Positions 8,336 through 16,269 of a DNA stretch of 64,000 nucleotides are shown here, in pieces. Both the position numbers and the translations under genes were made by a program. Source of the DNA: Demequina activiva. GTDB taxonomy: Bacteria; Actinomycetota; Actinomycetes; Actinomycetales; Demequinaceae. The stretch spans positions 496,001 through 560,000 of the forward strand of contig NZ_BONR01000001.1 in NCBI RefSeq assembly GCF_016862815.1. Reading direction: 5' to 3'. The notes beneath the pieces were generated by a model. It ran no database searches, was not told the origin of the DNA, and was given only the letters and a program-made list of their open reading frames with translations. Within the stretch, counting starts at the first letter, position 1. Each line of letters begins with the position of its first letter.

Positions 8336-8650
8336 TCAATGGGCGGCGGCGTAGGCCTCACGGATCTGCGTCGAGATGCGCCCGCGCTCGGAGATGTCGT
8401 ACCCGTTCTCCTTCGCCCAGGCGCGGACCTTGCCCGAGTCCGCGCGGCGGGGTCGCGAGGACCCGCGCTTCGAGGACGTGACGCGACGCGCCTTGCTGGT
8501 CCACTCGGCCAGCTCGGAGCGCAGCTTCGCGGCGTTGTCCGCGGAAAGATCGATCTCGTACGCGACATTGTCGACCGAGAAGCTGATCGTCTCCGTTGCT
8601 TCGCCACCATCGAGGTCGTCCACCAGGACCACCTGAACCTTCTGTGCCAT
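8336..8650 (-). CDS. lsr2: Lsr2-family nucleoid-associated protein
   Basis: Small histone-like DNA bridging protein of actinobacteria that silences AT-rich, often foreign, genes. The 104-residue product has the N-terminal dimerisation domain (MAQKVQVVLVDDLDGGEATETISFSVDNVAYEIDL split by the usual beta strands) and a C-terminal domain with the AT-hook-like RGR motif (SERGRISTQIREAY). The linker is basic (SSKRGSSRPRR). The ATG at 8650 follows AAAAGGAG; an upstream in-frame start at 8722 is not needed. Monocistronic. Confidence 0.93.
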   Translation of the reverse strand: MAQKVQVVLVDDLDGGEATETISFSVDNVAYEIDLSADNAAKLRSELAEWTSKARRVTSSKRGSSRPRRADSGKVRAWAKENGYDISERGRISTQIREAYAAAH

Positions 8651-8756
8651 CGGTTCTCCTTTTCTCAGAGCAGGCTCAGCGTCACACAATGCAACAAGCA
8701 CGTCAATATGAGGCCCTTGCATGGTGGAAATCGATGCGGAAATGCCGCTTAAAGAA

Positions 8757-8768
8757 ACGGACGTCCGT
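8757..8768. promoter_or_regulatory. 12-bp perfect palindrome upstream of lsr2
   Basis: ACGGACGTCCGT is a perfect palindrome about 107 bases before the lsr2 start, in a comparatively AT-rich promoter stretch (8651-8775). It may be an operator; no regulator is implied by the sequence. Confidence 0.3.
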
Positions 8769-8775
8769 CACCGCC

Positions 8776-9009
8776 TCAGGAGCTGCCGGGAGTTCCTGGC
8801 GCGGTGGCCCGCTCGTCCTGGTCAGGCGTGTCGCGCGGGGACGCCTGAGCCGCCGCGGCGCGAGCCTGAGCCTCCTCGCGATCGATCTGGGCGAGCGCCT
8901 CGCGCTCCCTGCGGTCCGCGCGCATCACGCTGCGCATCACGAACCAGAAGAGCAGCCCCACGCCGATGCTGGGGATGAGGCCGATGAGCACCGCCTGCCA
9001 GGTCTCCAC
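8776..9009 (-). CDS. small membrane protein downstream of lysS
   Basis: 77-residue protein of unknown function. One N-terminal membrane helix (about residues 6-27, AVLIGLIPSIGVGLLFWFVM) is followed by a charged, coiled-coil-prone segment (RADRREREALAQIDREEAQA) and a Pro/Thr/Ala-rich tail. The GTG start at 9009 has a strong GGAGG seven bases upstream inside the end of lysS, and the gene starts one base after the lysS stop, so it is co-transcribed with it. Similar short helix-plus-coil proteins follow lysS in related actinobacteria, from memory. Confidence 0.75.
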   Translation of the reverse strand: METWQAVLIGLIPSIGVGLLFWFVMRSVMRADRREREALAQIDREEAQARAAAAQASPRDTPDQDERATAPGTPGSS

Positions 9010-9010
9010 G

Positions 9011-10519
9011 TCAATCCTCCGTGGGCTTGACGAGCGGGAACGTGATGGTCTCGCGGATGCCCAGGCCCGTGAGCGCCATGAGCAGGCGGTCCATGCCCAT
9101 GCCCATGCCGCCGGCCGGGGGCATCGCGAACTCCATCGCGGTGAGGAAGTCCTCGTCGAGCTTCATCGCCTCGTCGTCTCCCAGCGCGGCCATGCGCGCC
9201 TGCTGCTCGAAGCGCTCGCGCTGGATGACCGGATCCACGAGCTCGGAGTACGCCGTCGCGAGCTCGAATCCCCGCACGTACAGGTCCCACTTCTCGACGA
9301 TGCCGTGCTGCGTGCGGTGATCGCGCGTCAGCGGGCTCGTCTCCACCGGGAAGTCGCGCACGAACGTGGGCGCGCTGAGCGTGTCGCCCACGTGGTGCTC
9401 CCACAGCTCCTCGACCAGCTTGCCGTGGTTGATGCGCTGGGGGTCCACGGACAGGTCAGCCGTGTCGCACAGCTCGAGCAGGCGCTCGACCGAGGTCGCG
9501 GGCGTGATCTCCTCGCCCAGCGCCTCGGACAGCGAGCCGTACATCGTGAGGTCCGCCCAGTCGCCGGACAGGTCGTACTCCTCGCCGCTGGCCAGGGTCA
9601 CGACCTCCGTGCCGAACACGTCCCGCGCGGCGCCCTGGATGAGCTCGCGGGTGAGGGTGGCCATGGTGTCGTAGTCGCCGTAGGCCTCATAGGCCTCGAG
9701 CATCGAGAACTCGGGCGAGTGCGAGGAATCCGCACCCTCATTCCTGAAATTGCGATTGATCTCGAAAACCTTGTCGATCCCGCCCACGACCGCGCGCTTG
9801 AGGAACAGCTCCGGGGCGATGCGCAGGTAGAGGTCAATGTCGAAGGCATTCATGTGCGTCTGGAAAGGCCGTGCGGCCGCGCCGCCATGCTGCGTCTGGA
9901 GCATGGGGGTCTCGATCTCGATGAACCCCCGGCCATGCAGGCTCTCGCGCAGGCTGCGCATGACGTGGGCGCGGTTACGGACGGTGTCGCGCGCGAGCGG
10001 GCGCGCGATGAGATCCACGTAGCGCTGGCGCACCCGGGTGTCCTCCGCGAGGTCCTTGTGCAGCACGGGCAGGGGCCGCAGCGCCTTGGCGGCGATCGCC
10101 CAGTCGTCCGCGAACACGGAGACCTCTCCGCGGCGGGACTTGATGACGCGACCGTGCGCGTACAGGTGGTCGCCCAGGTCCACGTCCGCCTTGAAGGCCG
10201 CGAGCGAGTCCTCGCCCACCTCGGCGAGGCTCAGCATGATCTGCAGGCGCTCCCCCGCGCCGTCCTGGATGGCGGCGAAGCACAGCTTGCCGGTGTTGCG
10301 CACGAACACCACGCGCCCGGCCACGCCCACCACGTCCTGCGTCTCCTCGCCGGTCTCGAGGTGGTCGTACTCGCGCTTGATGTCCGCGATCTCGTGGGTG
10401 CGTGGCACCGACACCGGGTACGCCTGGCCGCCCTCGGCGATGATGCGGTCGCGCTTGGCGCGGCGCACGCGCATCTGCTCAGGGACGTCGATCTCGGTGG
10501 TGTCAGGCGCTTCAGTCAC
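9011..10519 (-). CDS. lysS: lysyl-tRNA synthetase (class II)
   Basis: Charges tRNA-Lys with lysine. The 502-residue protein has an N-terminal OB-fold anticodon-binding domain ([20 protein letters not shown]) and a class II core: motif 2 ([20 protein letters not shown]) and motif 3 ([15 protein letters not shown]). Length is standard. The start is a GTG at 10519; TACCCT ends seven bases upstream, and there is only a weak ribosome site, so a leaderless or very short-leader mRNA is likely. Followed by a coupled small membrane protein gene. Confidence 0.96.
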   Translation of the reverse strand: MTEAPDTTEIDVPEQMRVRRAKRDRIIAEGGQAYPVSVPRTHEIADIKREYDHLETGEETQDVVGVAGRVVFVRNTGKLCFAAIQDGAGERLQIMLSLAEVGEDSLAAFKADVDLGDHLYAHGRVIKSRRGEVSVFADDWAIAAKALRPLPVLHKDLAEDTRVRQRYVDLIARPLARDTVRNRAHVMRSLRESLHGRGFIEIETPMLQTQHGGAAARPFQTHMNAFDIDLYLRIAPELFLKRAVVGGIDKVFEINRNFRNEGADSSHSPEFSMLEAYEAYGDYDTMATLTRELIQGAARDVFGTEVVTLASGEEYDLSGDWADLTMYGSLSEALGEEITPATSVERLLELCDTADLSVDPQRINHGKLVEELWEHHVGDTLSAPTFVRDFPVETSPLTRDHRTQHGIVEKWDLYVRGFELATAYSELVDPVIQRERFEQQARMAALGDDEAMKLDEDFLTAMEFAMPPAGGMGMGMDRLLMALTGLGIRETITFPLVKPTED

Positions 10520-10526
10520 GCCCTCT

Positions 10527-10532
10527 AGGGTA
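10527..10532 (-). promoter_or_regulatory. -10 hexamer TACCCT of lysS
   Basis: TACCCT on the minus strand, seven bases before the GTG start of lysS. Confidence 0.45.
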
Positions 10533-10575
10533 CCGGCGCGCCGTGCCGGGCCTCTCCTCCCCCGCGACGACGCAG

Positions 10576-10609
10576 CCCGTCACCACACGGCTGATGCTCA
10601 CGTGACGGG
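10576..10609 (-). terminator. possible hairpin after nadC
   Basis: CCCGTCAC (10576-10583) pairs with GTGACGGG (10602-10609) around an 18-base loop, 73 bases past the nadC stop. Moderate as a terminator. The loop side contains TCACCACACGG, which also occurs in the inverted-repeat element at 18452-18543. Confidence 0.45.
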
Positions 10610-10681
10610 TAGGGCCGCTGTGCCGTCCCGTACGCCTCCCCCGTCACAGCAGTCACGCGCGTGCGATGGGCGGCGACTCGC

Positions 10682-11587
10682 TCAGTGCAGGTCGAGCGCG
10701 AGATCGATGATGGGGCTCGAGTGCGTGAGGGCACCCACGGACATGAAGTCCACGCCCGTGGCGGCCACCTCGCGAGCGTTGTCGAGCGTGAGCCCGCCGG
10801 TGGCCTCGAGCTGGACGCGACCCACCTGCGGCTCGAGCGCGCGGATGGTCTGCACCACGGCGCGCATCTCCTCGAGCCCCATGTTGTCGAGCATCAGGAA
10901 GCGCGCGCCCGCGTCGATGGCCTCGAGGGCCTGCGCCTCGCGCTCGACCTCCACCTGCACGGGCACGCTGGGGAACCTCTGAGCGATCGCCTCGATGGCG
11001 GCCGTGACGGAGCCGGCGGCGAGGATGTGGTTGTCCTTGACCATCGCGCAGTCGTGCAGCCCGAACCTCTTGTTCACTCCCCCGCCGGCCCGCACCGCGT
11101 ACTTCTCGAGCTCGCGCAGGCCCGGCGTGGTCTTGCGGGTGTCGAGCACGCGCGCGCCCGTGCCCTCGAGCGCGTCCGCCCAGCGCCGGGTGTGCGTGGC
11201 GACGCCCGATGCGCGGGAGACGAAGTTGAGGATGGTGCGCTCGGCGATGAGCACCACGTGGCCGGGACCGGAGAGGTCCGCGACGTGCGCTCCCGCGGCG
11301 AGGCGATCGCCGTCGCTCGCTCGCAGCTCGATCACGGGCATGGGCAGGCTCAGGCGCTCGGCGACCTGGCCCAGCGCCTCGCCGATGACGGGGATGCCCG
11401 CGATCACGCCGTCCTCGCGCATGACGATCTCGCCGGTGACGGTGGCCGATGCGGGGATGGTCGCCTGCGTGGTGACGTCGCGGCCGGGCTCGCCGCCGAG
11501 GTCCTCGTCGAGCGCCTCGCCGATGGCTGACGCGAGCCACGAGGCTCGGAGCGGACGGTCCTGCGGAAGGTCTTCTGGCATGCTCAC
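10682..11587 (-). CDS. nadC: nicotinate-nucleotide pyrophosphorylase (quinolinate phosphoribosyltransferase)
   Basis: Converts quinolinate plus PRPP to nicotinate mononucleotide in de novo NAD synthesis. The 301-residue protein has the N-terminal EDLGGEPGRDVTTQATI segment, the TILNFVSRASGVATHTRRW helix, active-site DTRKTTPGLRELEKYAVRAGGG, KDNHI, and the C-terminal barrel strands (LMLDNMG, LEATGGLTLDN, VDFMSVGALTHS). The GTG at 11587 is eight bases from TACGCT; an ATG at 11581 is the alternative start. nadB lies upstream on the same strand but is separated by a divergent gene. Confidence 0.95.
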   Translation of the reverse strand: MSMPEDLPQDRPLRASWLASAIGEALDEDLGGEPGRDVTTQATIPASATVTGEIVMREDGVIAGIPVIGEALGQVAERLSLPMPVIELRASDGDRLAAGAHVADLSGPGHVVLIAERTILNFVSRASGVATHTRRWADALEGTGARVLDTRKTTPGLRELEKYAVRAGGGVNKRFGLHDCAMVKDNHILAAGSVTAAIEAIAQRFPSVPVQVEVEREAQALEAIDAGARFLMLDNMGLEEMRAVVQTIRALEPQVGRVQLEATGGLTLDNAREVAATGVDFMSVGALTHSSPIIDLALDLH

Positions 11588-11595
11588 GACGCACC

Positions 11596-11601
11596 AGCGT
11601 A
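11596..11601 (-). promoter_or_regulatory. -10 hexamer TACGCT of nadC
   Basis: TACGCT on the minus strand, eight bases before the GTG start, with no ribosome site. Confidence 0.4.
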
Positions 11602-11667
11602 GTGGGAAGCCCCCAAGGGCCCGCCACGCCGAACGGCCCAGCCATGGCCAATGTCACAGCCGTCGCG

Positions 11668-11673
11668 TAGGTT
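11668..11673 (+). promoter_or_regulatory. -10 hexamer TAGGTT of the HD-like gene
   Basis: TAGGTT followed by six bases and the ATG at 11680; leaderless layout, divergent from nadC. Confidence 0.5.
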
Positions 11674-11679
11674 CATCCC

Positions 11680-12120
11680 ATGGACCAGAGCAGGCAGCAG
11701 GAGGCGGACAGCGCCGCGCTGTGGGGTCCTGACGCCAAGCCGCAGCGCGCCGTCGACGACGAGCGCCGCGTCGCGGACTGCGTCCAGGAGCTGTATCCGA
11801 GCTGCCCCGACGGGGTGATCCGGGCCGCGATCCTGTGGCCCGCCGTGCGCCACGGCGCGGTCCGAGTCGGGGATCTCACCCGCGGCGGTCCTGGCGAGCG
11901 CATGGTCCAGACCCTGGAGGCGCTGGAGCGCGCACCGCAGGAGTCGGAGGAGTCCTACTACGGTCGCGTGCGCTCCAACCCCTGGGCACTCATGGTGGCG
12001 CACGCGGACATCGTCGTGGCGGGCGATCCCGCACGGCTGCGCACCCTTGAGCCCCACGAGCGCGAGGACGAGATCGCGCGCATCGACCGGGCGCGTCGCG
12101 AGCTCGGCCTCGACGACTGA
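11680..12120 (+). CDS. degenerate HD-domain (RelA/SpoT hydrolase-like) protein
   Basis: 146-residue cytoplasmic protein. Its helices follow the pattern of ppGpp-hydrolase-type HD proteins: PDGVIRAAILWPAVRHGAVRVGDL where active members have a His-Asp pair, then ESYYGRVRSNPWALMVAHADIV, then a closing RLRTLEPHEREDEIARIDRA helix. The metal-binding His-Asp is replaced by Trp-Pro, so catalysis is doubtful; only the later Asp (AHAD) remains. Leaderless start after TAGGTT. It sits divergently between nadC and nadB. The family assignment is by pattern only and is the main uncertainty. Confidence 0.55.
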   Translation: MDQSRQQEADSAALWGPDAKPQRAVDDERRVADCVQELYPSCPDGVIRAAILWPAVRHGAVRVGDLTRGGPGERMVQTLEALERAPQESEESYYGRVRSNPWALMVAHADIVVAGDPARLRTLEPHEREDEIARIDRARRELGLDD

Positions 12121-12164
12121 GTGCCCAGCGCTCCGCACCGACGGCCTCCCCGCGACACCGCCTG

Positions 12165-12187
12165 GCCCGGCCGCGCATCGGCCGGGC
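12165..12187. terminator. hairpin between convergent HD-like gene and nadB
   Basis: GCCCGGCCG (12165-12173) and CGGCCGGGC (12179-12187) with a five-base loop, nine bases past which nadB ends. The right arm and loop contain the frequent motif GCATCGGCC. Confidence 0.6.
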
Positions 12188-12195
12188 GGCGACCC

Positions 12196-13890
12196 CTAGC
12201 TGAGCTCGATCGGTGCGCGCAGCAGCCCGAGCTCGCCGTCGCCGTCGAGAGCGGCCGCCAGGCGCACGCGCCAGCGCTCATCGTCCCGCTCCGGGAAGTC
12301 CTCGCGCAGGTGCCCGCCGCGCGTCTCCTGGCGCTCGAGCGCGGCCGCGGTGAGGACCGATGCAGTGGTGAGCACGTTGCTGGTCTCCCATTCGGCCGTC
12401 TGCGGCATCGCAGGCGCGGGGACGTCCTGGTGGAAGCGCGCTCGCAGGCTTCCCAGCCGGTCCACCGCTCGCACCAGGCCGGACTCCGTGCGCACGGGAC
12501 CGGCGCCGCGGTGCGCCACGGATTGGATCTGCGGGCGGGCCGTGGCCGGCACCAGCGCGGTGGGGCCGGGACGCGAGACCGGCTCGAGCTGTCGCACCGT
12601 GCCGTCCGCGATGGTGGTGGCCGCGTCGGCGGCGGCGCGGCTCGCGAACACCAGGCCCTCGAGCAGCGAGTTGGACGCCAGCCGGTTCGCGCCATGAACG
12701 CCTGTGCAGGCCGCCTCGCCCACCGCGTAGAGGCCCTGGACGGTGGAGCGTCCGCGCAGATCGGTGAGGATGCCGCCCGAGTGGTAATGCTGTGCGGGCG
12801 CGACGGGGATCAGGTCGCGCGCCATGTCGAGCCCGCGCTCGGCGAGGCGCTCCCCGATCGTCGGGAAGCGCTCGCGCAGGAAGGCCGTGCCCAGGTGACG
12901 GCAGTCGAGGAACACGTTGTCCGAGTCCTCCTCCTCCATCATCGCGACGATTCCCTTGCTCACCACGTCGCGGGGCGCGAGCTCGGCCATCTCGTGCCGG
13001 GCCACCATGAAGCGCTCGCCGGCAGCGTTGAGGAGGTAGGCGCCTTCGCCGCGGACCGCCTCGGAGATGAGCGGCTGCTGGCCGCGAGCCGCCGAGCCCT
13101 GCCACAGCACGGTGGGATGGAACTGCACGAACTCGAGGTCCGCGATGGCCGCTCCCGCGCGAAGCGCCGCCGCGAGGCCGTCGCCGGTGGCGGAGGACGG
13201 GTTGGTCGAGGAGCGGAACACCTGGCCGATCCCGCCGGTGGCGATGATCACGGACTTCGCGAGAGCGGCGCCCACCCCGTCGCGCGAACCCTCGCCGATG
13301 ATGTGGAGCGTGACACCGCACACGGGCCCCGGGCCGCCGTCCGCGTTCGGAGCGGCCGTCAGCAGGTCCACCACCATGGCGTTCTCGATGACCTCGATCC
13401 CGGGATCGTCGCGGATCGCGGCGAGCTGGGCCACCAGAGCACGGGAGATCTCCGCGCCCGTCGCGTCGCCGCCGGCGTGGGCGATGCGGTCGCGGTGATG
13501 GCCGCCCTCGCGCGTGAGCGTGATGTCACCGTCGGGTCCGGTGTCGAAGTTGGCGCCGCGTGCCACGAGCTCGTGAACGCGGTCGGGGCCCTCGGTGACG
13601 AGCGCGCGCACCGCCTGCTCCGAGCACAGCCCGGCACCGGCCACGAGAGTGTCCTGGAGGTGCTCCTCGGGCGTGTCCTCGGGATGGAGGGCGGCCGCGA
13701 TGCCGCCCTGAGCCCACACGGTGCTGCCACTGCTGAGCTGGCCCTTGGTCACCACGAGCACGCGGTCCACCTTGGAGCGCAGTTCAAGGGCGGCGGTGAG
13801 GCCGGCGATGCCGGAGCCCACCACGATGACGTCGGCATGGATGGTCCAGCCGGGCGCGGGCGCTGCCAGAGAGCGCGCGAAACGGGTCAT
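12196..13890 (-). CDS. nadB: L-aspartate oxidase
   Basis: FAD-dependent oxidation of L-aspartate to iminoaspartate, first step of de novo NAD synthesis. The 564-residue protein has the FAD dinucleotide motif DVIVVGSGIAGLTAAL (Gly25-Gly30), SSGSTVWAQGGIAAAL, the active-site region EGGHHRDRIAHAGGDATGAE, FVQFHPTVLW, and the C-terminal GANRLASNSLLEGLVF. The C-terminal helical domain is present but has an extended Pro/Thr-rich linker. The ATG at 13890 is six bases after TAGGTT (leaderless). No nadA is in the window. Confidence 0.95.
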   Translation of the reverse strand: MTRFARSLAAPAPGWTIHADVIVVGSGIAGLTAALELRSKVDRVLVVTKGQLSSGSTVWAQGGIAAALHPEDTPEEHLQDTLVAGAGLCSEQAVRALVTEGPDRVHELVARGANFDTGPDGDITLTREGGHHRDRIAHAGGDATGAEISRALVAQLAAIRDDPGIEVIENAMVVDLLTAAPNADGGPGPVCGVTLHIIGEGSRDGVGAALAKSVIIATGGIGQVFRSSTNPSSATGDGLAAALRAGAAIADLEFVQFHPTVLWQGSAARGQQPLISEAVRGEGAYLLNAAGERFMVARHEMAELAPRDVVSKGIVAMMEEEDSDNVFLDCRHLGTAFLRERFPTIGERLAERGLDMARDLIPVAPAQHYHSGGILTDLRGRSTVQGLYAVGEAACTGVHGANRLASNSLLEGLVFASRAAADAATTIADGTVRQLEPVSRPGPTALVPATARPQIQSVAHRGAGPVRTESGLVRAVDRLGSLRARFHQDVPAPAMPQTAEWETSNVLTTASVLTAAALERQETRGGHLREDFPERDDERWRVRLAAALDGDGELGLLRAPIELS

Positions 13891-13896
13891 GGCCTC

Positions 13897-13902
13897 AACC
13901 TA
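13897..13902 (-). promoter_or_regulatory. -10 hexamer TAGGTT of nadB
   Basis: TAGGTT on the minus strand, exactly six bases before the nadB ATG. Confidence 0.5.
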
Positions 13903-13947
13903 CCTGCGCTGTCGAGCCTCGCTTCCACCTGAGCCCGCTCGAACCCC

Positions 13948-14047
13948 CCGACAGTTCGAACCACTCCCGACGCGACGCGCTGAGCCGTGCGGGCGCATCG
14001 GCCGCGCGCACCGGCGTGTCGAGCCCGCGGTGGTTCGAGCTGTCGCG
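13948..14047. repeat. dispersed intergenic repeat, copy A (inverted-repeat ends)
   Basis: CCGACAGTTCGAACCA (13948-13963) and the near-complement TGGTTCGAGCTGTCGC (14031-14046) bound an imperfect-hairpin element between panD and nadB. The same 16-17-base end occurs at 24422-24438 and 25454-25470, and a one-mismatch version at 24342-24356. The interior shares the block CGACACGC with those copies. Confidence 0.6.
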
Positions 14048-14065
14048 GCGCCCAGGGCAGCGGCC

Positions 14066-14527
14066 TCAACTCTTGAAGGCGTCCCAGCCGCGCTCGTGGA
14101 ACTCGTGCACGGGCACGCCGGAGCGCTCGAGGCCGTAGCCGTCCGGCACGGAGCCGGGGTCGTCGCACTCCTGGAGGATGCGGTTGTCGCCGTCCACGAA
14201 CACCACCTTGGGCTCGAACGTGCGCGCCTCGTCATCCGCGAGCATCCCGTACGCGATCACGATCACGAGGTCGCCGGGGTTGACCAGGTGCGCGGCGGCG
14301 CCGTTGATGCAGATCTGGCCGCTGCCGGGCTCGCCGGGGATCGCGTAGGTGGTGAGCCGCGCCCCGTTGGTGACGTCCACGATGTCCACCTGCTGGCCGG
14401 GCAGGATGTCCGCGTGCTCCATGAGGTGCGCGTCGATGGTGATCGAGCCCACGTAGTGCAGGTCCGCCTGGGTCACGGTGGCCCGGTGGATCTTCGCGAT
14501 CATCATGGGTCGCTGCAGGCTGCTCAT
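14066..14527 (-). CDS. panD: aspartate 1-decarboxylase
   Basis: Pyruvoyl enzyme that makes beta-alanine for pantothenate. The 153-residue proenzyme has the self-cleavage site YVGSITID (Gly27-Ser28, where Ser28 becomes the pyruvoyl group), the N-terminal [46 protein letters not shown] and [10 protein letters not shown]. It is slightly longer than the E. coli enzyme through a C-terminal tail. It begins three bases after panC ends and forms a pan operon with it. Confidence 0.96.
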   Translation of the reverse strand: MSSLQRPMMIAKIHRATVTQADLHYVGSITIDAHLMEHADILPGQQVDIVDVTNGARLTTYAIPGEPGSGQICINGAAAHLVNPGDLVIVIAYGMLADDEARTFEPKVVFVDGDNRILQECDDPGSVPDGYGLERSGVPVHEFHERGWDAFKS

Positions 14528-14530
14528 GGT

Positions 14531-15388
14531 CTATTCACCGATCCTCACGGTCACGTTGTCGATCAGCCGGGTCGCGCCCACGCGGGCGGCGACGGCTATC
14601 ACCGCGTCTCCACGGTAGTCGTCCGGGACGGGCTGCGAGGACGAGGGGTCGAGCGCCGCCAGGTAGTCCACCGACAGCACGGCCGATGCGCGAGTCGCCG
14701 AGTCCAGGACGGCCCGCCCACTGTCGACAACAGCAGCGGCCGAGGCGCCATTCCGTGCCGCGTCGCGCGCGGCGAACAGGGCACGGGACAAGGCGAGAGA
14801 GGTCTCCCGCTCGCTCGCACTGAGGTGCACGTTGCGCGAGCTGAGCGCGAGCCCGTCCGCGTCGCGCACGGTGGGCACCGCCTCGATCTCCACCGGCACC
14901 GCGAGGTCGTGCACCATGCGACGGATGGCGATCACCTGCTGCGCGTCCTTGGCGCCGAACAGCGCGACGTCGGGCCGGGTGAGGTGCAGCAGCTTGAGCA
15001 CGACCGTGAGCACGCCGTCGAAGTGGCCGGGCCGGTGCTCGCCCTCGAAGACCTCGCCGATGTCGCCCGCGCTGACGGTGACGATGGGGTCCCCGCCCGG
15101 ATACATCTCCTCGACGGACGGCGCGAAGACCACGTCCGCGCCCTCGGCCTCGAGGAGCGCGCTGTCCGCGTCGAGCGTGCGCGGGTAGCGCTCGAGATCG
15201 GCGGCATCGGTGAACTGGAGGGGGTTGACGAAGATGGTCACGACCACCTGGTCCGCGAGCTCGCGCGCGCGGCGGACCAGCGACAGGTGGCCCTCGTGGA
15301 GGGCGCCCATGGTCATGACGACGGCGCGGCGCTGGCCCGCAGCCGGGGCGTGCGCCGCGAGCTCCGCGGCCGTCGAGGCGAGGATCAC
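14531..15388 (-). CDS. panC: pantothenate synthetase
   Basis: ATP-dependent condensation of pantoate and beta-alanine. The 285-residue protein has the HIGH-like motif TMGALHEGHLSLVRRA (His31, His34), TIFVNPLQF, FEGEHRPGHFDGVLTVVLKL, FGAKDAQQVIAIRRMV and LSSRNVHLS. The GTG at 15388 overlaps the stop of the upstream DUF2520 gene (GTGA), which fixes the start; the frame stays open upstream but only as a shadow of that gene. Followed directly by panD. panB and panE are not in the window. Confidence 0.95.
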   Translation of the reverse strand: MILASTAAELAAHAPAAGQRRAVVMTMGALHEGHLSLVRRARELADQVVVTIFVNPLQFTDAADLERYPRTLDADSALLEAEGADVVFAPSVEEMYPGGDPIVTVSAGDIGEVFEGEHRPGHFDGVLTVVLKLLHLTRPDVALFGAKDAQQVIAIRRMVHDLAVPVEIEAVPTVRDADGLALSSRNVHLSASERETSLALSRALFAARDAARNGASAAAVVDSGRAVLDSATRASAVLSVDYLAALDPSSSQPVPDDYRGDAVIAVAARVGATRLIDNVTVRIGE

Positions 15389-16269
15389 GGATCCACCCCC
15401 AGGGTCGCGATGATGTCCGCGTATGCTGCCGGGCCGATGCGCCCGCCGGACAGCGCCAGGTCCGCCGTGGCACGCGCCATCGCCCGGTACGCGTGCAGCG
15501 TCTCCGGCTGGTCCTGGAGCGAGGCCAGGTGCGCGGCGATGGTGCCGGCGTCGCCACGCACTACGGGACCCGTCAGGGTCGCCACCGCTCCCGGAGCATC
15601 CGCCAGCGCGCCGTCGACCGAGGCATGCACCAAGGGGCGCAGCAGCCGCCCGGGCTCCTCGACGCCGATGCGCGAGAGCGCCGCGGCCGCCTGCGTCACC
15701 GCGGTCACCACGTGGTTCGCGCCGTGCACCAGCGCGGCGTGATACGCCGGCCGGTCCGCATCCTCCAGCACGATGGGCTCGCCGCCCATCTCGACGGCGA
15801 GGGCCTGCGCGATGGGCAGCACGCCGGCCGGCGCGGAGACCGCGAACGTCGCATCCGTGAGCCGGTCCAGATCGATCGACGTGCCGGAGAACGTCATCGC
15901 CGGGTGGATCGCCAGCGGGAGCGCCCCGGCTGCCGCGGCGTCCGCGAGCGCCTCGGTCCCGTACCGCCCGGAGGCGTGCACGGCGATCTGCCCGGGACGC
16001 CACGCGCCCAGCGAGGCAAGCCCGGCGGCGACGGCGTGGATCGAGTCATCCGGCACCGTGAGCAGGATCAGGTCCGCGGAGCGCACCACCTCCTCGGGCT
16101 CGACGTGGCGAGCGTCCGGCAGCAGCGCCTCGATGCGGGTGCGCGAGGCCTCGGAGATCCCTGAGGCCGCGACCACGTCGTGTCCAGCGCGCGCGAGCGC
16201 GGCCCCGAGCACCGCACCCACGCGCCCGGCGCCGACGACGCCAACGCTCAGACGGCCGGGCCTAGTCAC
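15385..16269 (-). CDS. Rossmann-fold DUF2520 oxidoreductase-like protein
   Basis: 294-residue protein with an N-terminal NAD(P)-binding fold (VGVVGAGRVGAVLGAALARAG, motif GAGRVG) and a C-terminal helical domain typical of DUF2520 (AIHPAMTFSGTSIDLDRLTDATFAV, YHAALVHGANHVVTAV, ALTGPVVRGDAGT-like LTGPVVRGDAGTIAAHL). It resembles ketopantoate reductase and F420-dependent NADP reductase folds, and it is translationally coupled to panC, so a role in pantoate supply is possible but unproven. It overlaps the upstream PH-domain gene by eight bases. Confidence 0.8.
   Translation of the reverse strand: MTRPGRLSVGVVGAGRVGAVLGAALARAGHDVVAASGISEASRTRIEALLPDARHVEPEEVVRSADLILLTVPDDSIHAVAAGLASLGAWRPGQIAVHASGRYGTEALADAAAAGALPLAIHPAMTFSGTSIDLDRLTDATFAVSAPAGVLPIAQALAVEMGGEPIVLEDADRPAYHAALVHGANHVVTAVTQAAAALSRIGVEEPGRLLRPLVHASVDGALADAPGAVATLTGPVVRGDAGTIAAHLASLQDQPETLHAYRAMARATADLALSGGRIGPAAYADIIATLGVDP

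Noticed and set aside
12121-13932. Long plus-strand frame (603 codons) opposite nadB, and similar ones opposite ftsH, senX3, pstS, lysS and folBK
   Set aside because: They mirror clear genes on the other strand, are rich in Arg, His, Gly and Ala with no family-like motifs, and arise from GC-rich third positions.
15389-16003. Upstream extension of the panC frame
   Set aside because: It overlaps the DUF2520 gene on the same strand in another frame; the GTG at 15388 with GTGA coupling is the natural start.
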